The position numbers and the translations under genes were made by a program. From positions 62,001-126,000 of the forward strand of contig NZ_JABBFQ010000003.1 in the NCBI RefSeq assembly GCF_018494055.1: a stretch of DNA of 64,000 bases, in the 5' to 3' direction. Of the stretch, positions 24,703 to 32,464 are shown piece by piece. This DNA comes from Rosenbergiella epipactidis. Its GTDB lineage: Bacteria; Pseudomonadota; Gammaproteobacteria; Enterobacterales; Enterobacteriaceae. The notes under the pieces were generated by a model. The model ran no database searches. It was not told where the DNA came from and worked only from the letters and a program-made list of their open reading frames with translations. Every line of letters begins with the position of its first letter. Positions within the stretch are counted from its first letter, which is position 1.

Positions 24703-25885
24703 TCTTAAAATAGAGGGGGATTTTATAGACTCCTTTATCTACTCAGGTGTTTTATATCTACTCGATTCTGATTTTATATTTACATCTTATTCTTGGAACT
24801 CTCTATGTGATTTCATCTTAAAAAGGAATGGTTTCAAGTTTGATGATGCGAGTATTATATTACAATACGCTAAAGATAATAGAGGCGATAATAAATCTGA
24901 GCATACAATAGATACAATTATTACTAAGGGTGAACTTATCTCTTTAGAGAAAGACTCTATATATATTAATACTTGGCCATCCGATATAAACTTGTTTTCA
25001 AATAAGCTATATTTTTCTGGCGATGATGGTGTTTATTTTATAGGGACAGAGTATGGGACGGCTAAATTTGAAAAAAGACCTATAAAAAAGGTATTTGGTA
25101 TGAAGAGTTTCTCTATATCTCCGAATTCAAATAACAGACTCGCTTTGGCTGTTGGTCGTGAAGGTGTGTTTACATCAACTTTAAAAAGTGGAGATAAAAT
25201 TCCTCAAGAATATAAGGTATCTGATAGCAATAGTATTGATATAGATTGGATGAATGAAAATCTTTTCATAAACTCAGACGAACTAATTGTGGAGGAGTTT
25301 TCTAAGATTGATAGTATAAATAAAGTATTATCTAATGATTTATTTATGATGATAAAAAAAGAAATGTCGAAAGAATATAGTGATGATTCTTTATTTAGTC
25401 AGAATCTGGATAGGAAAGTTTACAAGGAATATGTTAGAGGGGTTTTAAATACACCCCCTAAAACTTTGTGTTTAAACGATAGTTATAAATATGGTTGGTC
25501 TAGTGGTGATTGTGATTTCATTTTAAATAAAGATAATGTTATTTTTGCTCAAAATAATATGTCTGGTGAGAGGGTGAACATTAGTTTAAAGGGGGATGTT
25601 TCGGGTTTTATTAAAGTGAGGACATCGGGTTGTGGAACAATTATAGAGTCAAAGGGTGGTGCCTTATATATACTTTCAGAGACTGGCGCTAAAGAAATAT
25701 CTAATGATTTTGTTTCTTGGCGAGTTTATCCTAGGGCAAGAAATCACGCTAATCACTTACATATAATAAATGATGAAAACATAAACATTAAAGTTTATAA
25801 TAAAATTAGTTCTATTTTAAACACATATTGCTCTAAAAATCATGAAGATGAATATATATTTAAAATATCTAATTTGATTGGTTAG
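24683..25885 (+). CDS. Unknown cargo protein B, beta-propeller-like
   Basis: A 400-residue protein that I cannot assign. It has many short beta-like segments ending in hydrophobic-Gly/Asp turns (GVLYLLDSDFIFTSY, LYFSGDDGVYFIGTEYG, RLALAVGREGVFTSTL, GGALYILSETGAKEI), which suggests a beta-propeller. No signal peptide and no clear membrane segment. It overlaps gene A by 20 bp with its own GGGGGAGAGG ribosome site, so the pair forms an operon. A hairpin follows at about 25898-25927. The pair sits between the replication gene and other nuclease cargo; a sensor plus partner arrangement is plausible but unproven. Confidence 0.7.
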   Translation: MSNLALDLKIEGDFIDSFIYSGVLYLLDSDFIFTSYSWNSLCDFILKRNGFKFDDASIILQYAKDNRGDNKSEHTIDTIITKGELISLEKDSIYINTWPSDINLFSNKLYFSGDDGVYFIGTEYGTAKFEKRPIKKVFGMKSFSISPNSNNRLALAVGREGVFTSTLKSGDKIPQEYKVSDSNSIDIDWMNENLFINSDELIVEEFSKIDSINKVLSNDLFMMIKKEMSKEYSDDSLFSQNLDRKVYKEYVRGVLNTPPKTLCLNDSYKYGWSSGDCDFILNKDNVIFAQNNMSGERVNISLKGDVSGFIKVRTSGCGTIIESKGGALYILSETGAKEISNDFVSWRVYPRARNHANHLHIINDENINIKVYNKISSILNTYCSKNHEDEYIFKISNLIG

Positions 25886-26336
25886 GTTGTTTTTGTGTAA
25901 GTGGTGGTTTTAATTATAACTACCACCTTAATGCAATTTTTAATACGAGATGAGATAATTAATGATAAAGATAAATTCCAATTTCTAATGTATTTTTTTA
26001 TAAATATACGACTCGTAAAATTACTAATTTTACATTGGTGAGTATGTTGATTTATTTTCTAATTTTATTTACTTAAGTTACTTAAAGTTCTCATTTTAAA
26101 AATAATTAAATCTAGCTAACGTTTATATTTTAACAGGTTATCCTTTTTTATATAATTAGTTAGGGGTTGTTATAACTCTACCGGGTTATTGTGTTTACAT
26201 TACCACTTGAAATAGTTATTTTATTCGTTTGCCGGTGACAGAAGTAGATTAAAATAGCCTACTATGAGTATATTCAGATACTATAACTACACGCCCCCAG
26301 TGGAAACATCCAACATAAAGACATAGAGGAATTATT
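25886..26336. other. 450-bp AT-rich spacer between cargo units
   Basis: Contains an imperfect hairpin GTGGTGGTT / AACTACCAC (about 25898-25927) after the two-gene module, without a strong T-run, and the upstream region of the HNH gene with AGAGGA before its ATG. No gene seen. Confidence 0.5.
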
Positions 26337-27251
26337 ATGAAGCATTGGTGGGTTAATCAGAATCAGACTTTTGCACACGAAGTTGGTGGTGGCTACTTAT
26401 GGTCACCCAAAAAAAAGGCCGACGGAAGTCGTAACTACTTTTATGATTCGATGACAAGAGTCGATCCTGGAGATTTAGTTTTTTCTTTTTGTGATACATA
26501 CATCAAAGCGATTGGACGTGTTATTGGCCATCATGAATCAAGATCAAAACCAAATGAATTTGGTGAGGTTGGAGATAGCTGGAGTACTGAGGGGTGGTTT
26601 GTTCCCGTCGATTTTATTTTCATAGATAGACCTATCCGCCCTAAAGATCACATAGAAAGTCTATTACCACTACTCCCGCACAAGTACTCACCTCTGCAAG
26701 ATAATGGTAATGGCAATCAAGGTGTGTATCTAACGGATGTTCCTTTAGATTTAGCTGAGGCCTTACTTTCGCTAATGGGACCTCAAGTCGAGGCATTGAT
26801 AAATGACTTTAAACAACCTACAACTGAAGTTTCAGAGATAAGCGATATTGTAACTGACAAAGTTTTGCCTGAAACACAGAAGGCACAACTCATCCAAGCA
26901 CGAATAGGTCAGGGGCTTTTTAGAACTAAAGTTAGCCAGATTGAACCAAAGTGCCGAGTGACAGGCATGACAACCCCACAATTCCTCATTGCAAGCCACA
27001 TTAAGCCATGGGCTAAGAGTGATAACAGTGAGCGAATAGATGGCAACAACGGACTGTTACTCGCACCTCATATAGACCACCTCTTCGACAAAGGGTACAT
27101 ATCTTTTACAGATGAAGGTGAAATCCTCAAAAGTAGCTCCCTGGACGAAATGGTTTTAGCTTGGTTAGAAAACTCAATCATACCAACACCACTGAATACT
27201 AAACAATGTGTCTACATGGAGTATCATCGAATTAATATTTTTAAAGAATAG
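26337..27251 (+). CDS. PUA/EVE-like plus HNH nuclease, candidate modification-dependent restriction enzyme
   Basis: A 304-residue two-domain protein. The N-terminal ~140 residues look like an EVE/PUA-type reader (MKHWWVNQNQTF, YFYDSMTRVDPGDLVFSF, IKAIGRVIG), a fold that in restriction enzymes binds modified cytosine. The C-terminal domain is an HNH nuclease of the HNH_2 type: CRVTGMTTPQFLIASHIKPW (H221), DGNNGLLLAPHIDHLFDKGYISF (N237/N238, H245, H248). Stand-alone PUA-HNH enzymes cut DNA with modified bases, so this gene could restrict phages with modified genomes. Own promoter region and AGAGGA ribosome site; AT-rich flanks mark it as cargo. Confidence 0.75.
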   Translation: MKHWWVNQNQTFAHEVGGGYLWSPKKKADGSRNYFYDSMTRVDPGDLVFSFCDTYIKAIGRVIGHHESRSKPNEFGEVGDSWSTEGWFVPVDFIFIDRPIRPKDHIESLLPLLPHKYSPLQDNGNGNQGVYLTDVPLDLAEALLSLMGPQVEALINDFKQPTTEVSEISDIVTDKVLPETQKAQLIQARIGQGLFRTKVSQIEPKCRVTGMTTPQFLIASHIKPWAKSDNSERIDGNNGLLLAPHIDHLFDKGYISFTDEGEILKSSSLDEMVLAWLENSIIPTPLNTKQCVYMEYHRINIFKE

Positions 27252-27290
27252 TCAATCTACTACGACAAACTGTTGGTCTATATTGGTTTT

Positions 27291-27304
27291 TTGGTGATCA
27301 CCAA
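27291..27304. promoter_or_regulatory. Perfect 14-bp palindrome after the HNH gene
   Basis: TTGGTGATCACCAA, extended by an outer ATTGGT / ACCAAT pairing. It lies between the HNH gene and the membrane-protein gene. It could be an operator or part of a terminator hairpin. Confidence 0.4.
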
Positions 27305-27382
27305 TAAGATAATGAATTTATGGAAGTATGTTTTTTCAATTTTTTATTTATATAGGTAAGAGTAAAATAGAGGGGGTTGGTG

Positions 27383-28051
27383 ATGGCTAGCATTGGCATA
27401 ATAGAAAGAATAATAGATTCTCAATTACTCTGTGCGGTAGTTTCTTCATTGTTTACAATTTTTTTAAAAGATCGATATGATCGTAGGTTTAGACCATTTT
27501 TTTCACATTCTTATTCTAAGCAATTAGAAGGCATTAACTTGCTAAAATCTCCACCAGAGCAGTCGAAAGACCCACTTCATTTAGCTGTTCAACAAGCAAA
27601 GTTAAAATCATTTGGACTACATCCTAACTGGTTTTTATCACGGCGATTGATATCTTTCTCTACATGTGAGAATGGGTTTAAATCACATACAATCAATACA
27701 GTTATCCGTTATTCAGGTGCATACTCAACTCAAGATGGAAAAATCTATATTCACAAAGGAAGTTTTTTGACGCTTTTCGGTCTCCTAATTGCTGTAATGG
27801 TAATTTGGATCTCGCCAATTTTTTCTAGAATAAACATTCACTCTCATCGTGATTATTTTTGGGGTTATTTTTTCTGTTTGAATTTTGCTTTGATGGTTTG
27901 GTTTTGGATGCTTAAAATAATACTGGATATAAAGATTTTTAGTAGGGAGTTTAATAAGTATGAGTGCGAAATTATCATCGATGGTGTGAATTATTCTTAC
28001 CCAATTTGTGGAGAGGGTATTGCATTAATCGAGGAAGAAAATACAAACTAG
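27383..28051 (+). CDS. Membrane protein of unknown function, cargo
   Basis: A 222-residue protein. ATG 27383 is preferred after AGAGGGGG. A short N-terminal hydrophobic segment (residues ~10-28) is followed by a ~95-residue soluble part and two strong membrane helices (about FLTLFGLLIAVMVIWISPIF and the Phe/Trp-rich segment after DYFWGYFF), then a ~45-residue tail. I do not recognise the family. Single membrane genes in this part of lambdoid prophages can act in superinfection exclusion; that is inference from position. Confidence 0.65.
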   Translation: MASIGIIERIIDSQLLCAVVSSLFTIFLKDRYDRRFRPFFSHSYSKQLEGINLLKSPPEQSKDPLHLAVQQAKLKSFGLHPNWFLSRRLISFSTCENGFKSHTINTVIRYSGAYSTQDGKIYIHKGSFLTLFGLLIAVMVIWISPIFSRINIHSHRDYFWGYFFCLNFALMVWFWMLKIILDIKIFSREFNKYECEIIIDGVNYSYPICGEGIALIEEENTN

Positions 28052-28081
28052 TTTTAAATAAAATTTTCAGTATGATATGAG

Positions 28082-28107
28082 TCTGGTGTATTTGCAGTAT
28101 CACCAGA
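28082..28107. promoter_or_regulatory. Hairpin in the leader of the antirepressor gene
   Basis: TCTGGTG / CACCAGA inverted repeat with a 12-base loop that itself has TAT/ATA ends, about 70 bases before the next start codon. No T-run. Confidence 0.4.
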
Positions 28108-28177
28108 AAAGGTTGGTCCCTTTCATTTGCAGATGATAGGGGCGGGACTGGTTAAAACGAAACGTGTGGAGAATATG

Positions 28178-29056
28178 ATGCTACCTACTAATGGGGTTAA
28201 TACGCCCAAAAACCGTCTTACGAAAACTGAGTCTACAACTCAGCCTTCTAATCTTCCTGTCCTGGCATATCAAGAACAGCGTGTTGTTACTACTGAGACT
28301 TTGGCATATGGCTATGGCACGACGGCGATCCGCATTCAACAGAACCATATTCGCAACTCAAAAAGATTTATCGAAGGTAAACACTATTACCGCCTTACTG
28401 GAGATGAGCTGAAATCGTTCCGACTATCTTTCAGCGAGTCGGTTAATAAACATACGACCTCACTGATCCTTTGGACTGAACGTGGCGCATCTCACCACGC
28501 AAAAATGTTGGAAACCGATCAAGCCTGGGATTTCTTCGAAAAATTAGAAGACAGTTATTTCAATGTTCGTGAAGTGTATGGAGTAATGCTTCCTATCATT
28601 CACGACCCAATACAGCTGGCCAGAGCCTGGGCTGATGCGATGGAAGCAAAACAGCAGGCAGAAGCATTAACCTACCAGCAAGCAGAATATATTGAACAAC
28701 TCGAAGAGCTCTTTTCCGAAGGATTAACGCCGGTTCAGTTCTGCAAACGGCTAAACGGTGTGAACACAACAAAGGTCAACGCCTGGCTGGAAAGTAAGCA
28801 CTGGTTATATGATGAAAAGCCTAATAGCACACATGCCTATTTGCGAGTTAAATCCGCTGCTCGCGATAAATACCTTACCGAAAAATCATCACAAGTTTCT
28901 CCTAGTCCCTCATTAACTTTCACCACTTACCAACCGGTTCTATTACGGACTGGTGCTGTATGGCTTTATCGTAAATACCTTAAAGAAGAACTCCCAATGA
29001 AGATAACTTGGGACGGTGCTTTTACTCATGATAAATACTTGGCGGGAGAACTGTAA
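28178..29056 (+). CDS. ORF6N/antirepressor-type phage regulator
   Basis: A 292-residue protein with an N-terminal ORF6N domain (VLAYQEQRVVTTETLAYGYGTTAIRIQQNHIRNSKRFIEGKHYYRL, SLILWTERGASHHAKMLETDQAW) and a C-terminal antirepressor-like domain (GLTPVQFCKRLNGVNTTKVNAWLESKHWL, VLLRTGAVWLYRKYL). GGAG six bases before ATG 28178 decides the start over the upstream in-frame codons. Such proteins counter repressors or act as DNA-binding regulators in the switch to late growth. It returns the operon to typical phage composition after the cargo. Confidence 0.8.
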   Translation: MLPTNGVNTPKNRLTKTESTTQPSNLPVLAYQEQRVVTTETLAYGYGTTAIRIQQNHIRNSKRFIEGKHYYRLTGDELKSFRLSFSESVNKHTTSLILWTERGASHHAKMLETDQAWDFFEKLEDSYFNVREVYGVMLPIIHDPIQLARAWADAMEAKQQAEALTYQQAEYIEQLEELFSEGLTPVQFCKRLNGVNTTKVNAWLESKHWLYDEKPNSTHAYLRVKSAARDKYLTEKSSQVSPSPSLTFTTYQPVLLRTGAVWLYRKYLKEELPMKITWDGAFTHDKYLAGEL

Positions 29057-29314
29057 ATGAGAGGACAAGCGAAAAGTCATCTGTTTGGTTGCAATAGCAC
29101 GCATAAATTTCGGAAGAGACAACCAGAACTGGATTTAACACCGGAGCAATTCATTGCGCTTGAGGAGACTCAGGCTTACCTTTCAGCACATCCAGAAAGT
29201 ATCAGTTATGAAGATGGTCAGGCATATCTGTGCCCCTCGTTATGCGACCGATATTTACAGTTATTGGGTAACAAACGGCTGAGGAAGTTATTCCGTCGGA
29301 AGACAAAATCATGA
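29057..29314 (+). CDS. Small phage protein of unknown function
   Basis: An 85-residue basic protein with no known motif, starting right after the antirepressor stop and overlapping the DUF968 gene by four bases. It contains two Cys in the LCPSLCDRY segment. It belongs to the nin-like region before Q. Confidence 0.6.
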   Translation: MRGQAKSHLFGCNSTHKFRKRQPELDLTPEQFIALEETQAYLSAHPESISYEDGQAYLCPSLCDRYLQLLGNKRLRKLFRRKTKS

Positions 29315-29859
29315 GGTTATTACTCACCCCAGACGTAGCACCCCGTTCCGGTACCGTGATATTACGACCGGGCAGAGAACAGTTATCGATGTTTACCCAT
29401 GGGCGGATTGTTGTTAGTCCAGCCCCATCAGCTTTAAACTTTTTGCCTTCTGGCCCACTCAGTGACGTTGAACAGGACATGATGGCTGGTGGTGATTGTC
29501 AGGTACAAGAAGAAATCCAAAAGCAGTTGGTGGCTTTCATGGTGGATCCGGAGTCCCCTCAGTCATTAATGCGAAAGGCTAAACGCCTACTGTGGATTAA
29601 TGATAAATATACGCGCTGGGTTAAAGCTCAGCGATGTGTGTGTTGTGACCAGCAGGCAGACGATCCGCATCATGTCATTGGTTATGGGCTAGGGGGAATG
29701 GCTACTAAGGCACACGACCTGTTTGTGTTTCCGCTGTGCCGGCTGCATCACAATGAGCTGCATGCCGATCTGGCCAAGTTTGAAAATAAATACGGGCATC
29801 AGCTGGTGCTGTTGTTCCGATTTCTCGATCACGCGATTGCAGTCGGTGTGATTGGTTAA
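29311..29859 (+). CDS. DUF968 HNH-like protein
   Basis: A 182-residue protein whose C-terminal half matches DUF968: WVKAQRCVCCDQQADDPHHVIGYG, GGMATKAHDLFVFPLCRLHHNELH. The Cys pairs and the HH motif give a zinc-bound HNH-type fold. These proteins sit in the recombination/nin region of lambdoid phages and are thought to act on recombination intermediates. The N-terminal 90 residues are poorly conserved. Confidence 0.85.
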   Translation: MRLLLTPDVAPRSGTVILRPGREQLSMFTHGRIVVSPAPSALNFLPSGPLSDVEQDMMAGGDCQVQEEIQKQLVAFMVDPESPQSLMRKAKRLLWINDKYTRWVKAQRCVCCDQQADDPHHVIGYGLGGMATKAHDLFVFPLCRLHHNELHADLAKFENKYGHQLVLLFRFLDHAIAVGVIG

Positions 29860-29884
29860 CCCTGAAAGTGGAGATAAGGGCATT

Positions 29885-30259
29885 ATGAAAAGAAATATAC
29901 CGTTATTAATGGAAAGGTTTGGCGGCTGGGCTGCATCAGATAGTAGTGGGGTGGATTACTCACATATCGCGGCTGGTTTTAAAGGGCTACTGCCACCATC
30001 AAAGGGTAGCCATCGACTAAGTTGTTCTGACAGCGATGGACTAATCATTGATGGCTGCATGTGCCAATTAGCCAAGAAACGTCCCGAAGAGCATAAACTA
30101 TTGGTTGCACACTATATCTATGGAATACCCAAAAGACAGATCGCTAAACGACTAAAAAGAAATGAGAAGTGTATTAGGGTAGATATTCAACTGGGTGAAG
30201 GGTTTATTGATGGTTGTTTATCTATGGTTAATCTAGTATTGGATATGGATATAAAATGA
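29885..30259 (+). CDS. Antitermination protein Q-like
   Basis: A 124-residue protein of the short Q type: helical, with PEEHKLLVAHYIYGIPKRQIAKRLKRNEKCIRVDIQLGEGFIDGCL, a sigma-like helix-turn-helix. ATG 29885 has AAGGG upstream. It is the last early gene and is followed by a gap in which late transcription must read through the oppositely oriented pair at 30.3-31.9 kb before the lysis genes. It would allow read-through of the several terminators found in the late operon. Confidence 0.8.
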   Translation: MKRNIPLLMERFGGWAASDSSGVDYSHIAAGFKGLLPPSKGSHRLSCSDSDGLIIDGCMCQLAKKRPEEHKLLVAHYIYGIPKRQIAKRLKRNEKCIRVDIQLGEGFIDGCLSMVNLVLDMDIK

Positions 30260-30289
30260 ATGTCAGAATGGTAGTTGCCTGAAAAATTA

Positions 30290-30814
30290 TTATTCCTCGT
30301 CATCTTCTGTCATTTTTTTTAACATCTCTTTTTTTAGCCTTTCATTTTCAGTACGGTGAATTAGTTTGCTTTTGAATTTTTGAATCTCGTCCATAGTAGA
30401 ATGGATGAAAAAAAATGAATATATGGATGATGAAATCAGTCCTAGAACAATTGTGAACATTTTCATGTAAAGCTTGGAAGAGTTAGGGACGCTTATAAAA
30501 AATATTGATATTGTCAATGCAGACAGGATGTAATAGATGAATAATAAAGTTAATCTTGTTTTTTTAACTTTAATAATTGGTCTCAATCTTCGTAGTTCAG
30601 TATCAGTTAATGATGGATGTTCATCTGATTCTGGTAATTTGAATAATGCTTGAACGCAATAGCTGGCAGGGAATAAAAGGATTGTAATTAGCAGCCAAGG
30701 GGTTGGAGTTTTGTCTAAGGGAAGAAACTTCCCAAATAGATGAGAAAAGGCACAACCTATTAAAAAAGCAAGGACAAATTTAATGACAAAAAATTTGAAA
30801 TTCATCCTTTTCAC
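30290..30814 (-). CDS. Four-helix membrane protein, RexB-like position and topology
   Basis: A 174-residue inner-membrane protein with four predicted helices (about residues 8-28, 38-58, 88-108, 117-137) and a charged C-terminal tail. It is the second gene of a minus-strand pair, 8 bp after its partner. Lambda RexB also has four helices and is encoded after RexA, so this pair has RexAB architecture. Sequence resemblance to RexB is not evident to me. KwaA of the Kiwa system also has four helices, an alternative. It is expressed opposite to the late operon, as expected for lysogen-expressed cargo. Confidence 0.65.
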   Translation of the reverse strand: MKRMNFKFFVIKFVLAFLIGCAFSHLFGKFLPLDKTPTPWLLITILLFPASYCVQALFKLPESDEHPSLTDTELRRLRPIIKVKKTRLTLLFIYYILSALTISIFFISVPNSSKLYMKMFTIVLGLISSSIYSFFFIHSTMDEIQKFKSKLIHRTENERLKKEMLKKMTEDDEE

Positions 30815-30822
30815 CTAATAGT

Positions 30823-31890
30823 TTACTTTGGTTTAATTTCACCAGCACCTATCTTAGAGTGCAGCCACTTATGCATCTGTAAGTATAAATGATTTTCATC
30901 GATTAGTCCATCATTATGCTGTATACTTATCGATCCTGATAGTTTTAGTTCGCCACCTTTTATGGTACCACCTCCTTGAAGGGAAATTTCAATGTCATCA
31001 TCATCTGAATGTCTAAGAGAGGTCGCAAGAGTATCCATAAGTCTTTGCCCATCTTTATCAGTCTTTCTTAAGTAAGTTATTTCTAAATTTATCTGTATAT
31101 TACTATCGTCTAAAGAGTCTTCAAGTCTAAGTTCACTAAACCAATTTTCTCCGAATGCAGCCTTTAATATATTGCCTCCTTTTCCAGTAGGCATGAATTT
31201 TATTTTTTTTATTTGTGAGTTGTTATTATTAACTGGGTTTACTTCGTTTTTTATTTCGATAGTGTTGTTATCAACTTTATTTTTTACTGGTACGCTCCCT
31301 ATGTTTATTTTTTTCACAGGAGTGTTCTCAAGCCTTTCGATAGTACTTTCGGTTGGTTTATCTTTTAGTAAAAGAATACTATCATCATTGAATGAATCAC
31401 TAAAGTTGTGAATGAGCCAGTTTAGATGTGTTTCGAGATCCTTAGAGCGTAACGAATTCGACTGCACCATAACCAAATCATTACCCTGTACACCAAAATA
31501 TAATATGGAATCTACAAACTCTCTTTTTATTTTCTCTTTTTCTTCCTGAGATATTCCTTCATCTGCTTCTAACTTAATTTGTTGTGAGGTTATAGCATTG
31601 ATATCGTAAAAATCGACGTCATCGCTTATCGTGAGAAGTGCTTGGCTTTTTCCTTGTTCGAATAGTATAAGCTGGCCAAAAAGAATGCTCTTATAATTAT
31701 TACTCCGATTGATTAAACGAAACCCACTCGTACTATCAGATGGTGAAATTTGTTCCCTTCTCATACCAACTTTAGGTGCAGTGCCTGTATCCGAAATTAT
31801 GGAGCCGAGAATTGACTGTAAGTCAAAGCCGCAATTTGAGATAGCCACTCTTTTATAGTAAATTGTTTTATTTCTGTTCTGTCTCAACAT
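30823..31890 (-). CDS. RexA-like soluble partner of a membrane-protein pair
   Basis: A 355-residue soluble protein. ATG 31890 is used because AAGGG lies six bases upstream; the ATG at 31944 has none. The N-terminal half shows a RexA-like order: short beta strands around a lysine/asparagine-rich start, a hydrophobic strand pair (SILFGQLILFEQGKSQALLTISDDVDF), an acidic helix, then VDSILYFGVQGNDLVMVQSNSLRSKDLETHLNWLI. The middle is Asn/Lys-rich linker. In lambda, RexA senses infection and RexB depolarises the membrane. The similarity is of pattern and gene order, so it remains a hypothesis; DUF4868/KwaB is the main alternative. Confidence 0.6.
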   Translation of the reverse strand: MLRQNRNKTIYYKRVAISNCGFDLQSILGSIISDTGTAPKVGMRREQISPSDSTSGFRLINRSNNYKSILFGQLILFEQGKSQALLTISDDVDFYDINAITSQQIKLEADEGISQEEKEKIKREFVDSILYFGVQGNDLVMVQSNSLRSKDLETHLNWLIHNFSDSFNDDSILLLKDKPTESTIERLENTPVKKINIGSVPVKNKVDNNTIEIKNEVNPVNNNNSQIKKIKFMPTGKGGNILKAAFGENWFSELRLEDSLDDSNIQINLEITYLRKTDKDGQRLMDTLATSLRHSDDDDIEISLQGGGTIKGGELKLSGSISIQHNDGLIDENHLYLQMHKWLHSKIGAGEIKPK

Positions 31891-32296
31891 TTCAAGCCCT
31901 TGAATTATATTGATTAACGTGGTATGAAGAATAAAATACTTCATATGGTCTATTCTACGGATTTTCTATGAAAATGAGATACCAGCTAAAGCATAGAAAA
32001 TAAAAAAATAGTTACCGCGGTCCGCATTTTATCGTGTAATTTACTCAGAGTGAACTTCTTTGATGAGGTAACCTATGAAAAAATATAAGTTATTTTCATG
32101 ATTTATCTAAAAATTCCCTAAATATAGACATACATTTCAGTCTACTGTTTTTTTATACAGTTATTTCTGTTTTTTGTATTTCTGTTTCTTGAATGTATTT
32201 AGGGTTATGTAGTAATCAATTTAGAAATAGCACCAACTCTACCTATTACTAGAGACTTAGTCTGCATTGTGATCTACTAAATTAATAAAGGTGTAA
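31891..32296. other. Promoter region between the RexAB-like pair and the methyltransferase operon
   Basis: About 400 AT-rich bases with divergent transcription on both sides. Runs such as TTTTTTATACAG and several TATAAT-like boxes occur, but I cannot fix a promoter. No gene seen. Confidence 0.4.
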
Positions 32297-32464
32297 ATGG
32301 TCTATCCATTATCAGAAACTTCAACTGTGAAATGGGCGACTGGAAAAGTGTTGGAGTACTTAACCAGTCATCTGCTCATAACTCGGATCACAAGCAAACC
32401 AAGGCCCACCGCTTTTGCGCGAAAGCGTAGTGAGCTTATCAAGGCAAAGCTTATTGATCTATGA
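32297..32464 (+). CDS. Small phage protein upstream of the methyltransferase
   Basis: A 55-residue basic protein (MVYPLSETSTVKWATGKVL...FARKRSELIKAKLIDL), starting at ATG 32297 after AAAGGTG and ending ATGA over the next start. The tight coupling supports a real gene. Function unknown. Confidence 0.6.
   Translation: MVYPLSETSTVKWATGKVLEYLTSHLLITRITSKPRPTAFARKRSELIKAKLIDL

Noticed and set aside
30290-31890. Firm assignment of the antisense pair as Kiwa (KwaA/KwaB)
   Set aside because: Gene order is reversed relative to Kiwa and I could not see a DUF4868 signature, so RexAB-like is preferred but left open.
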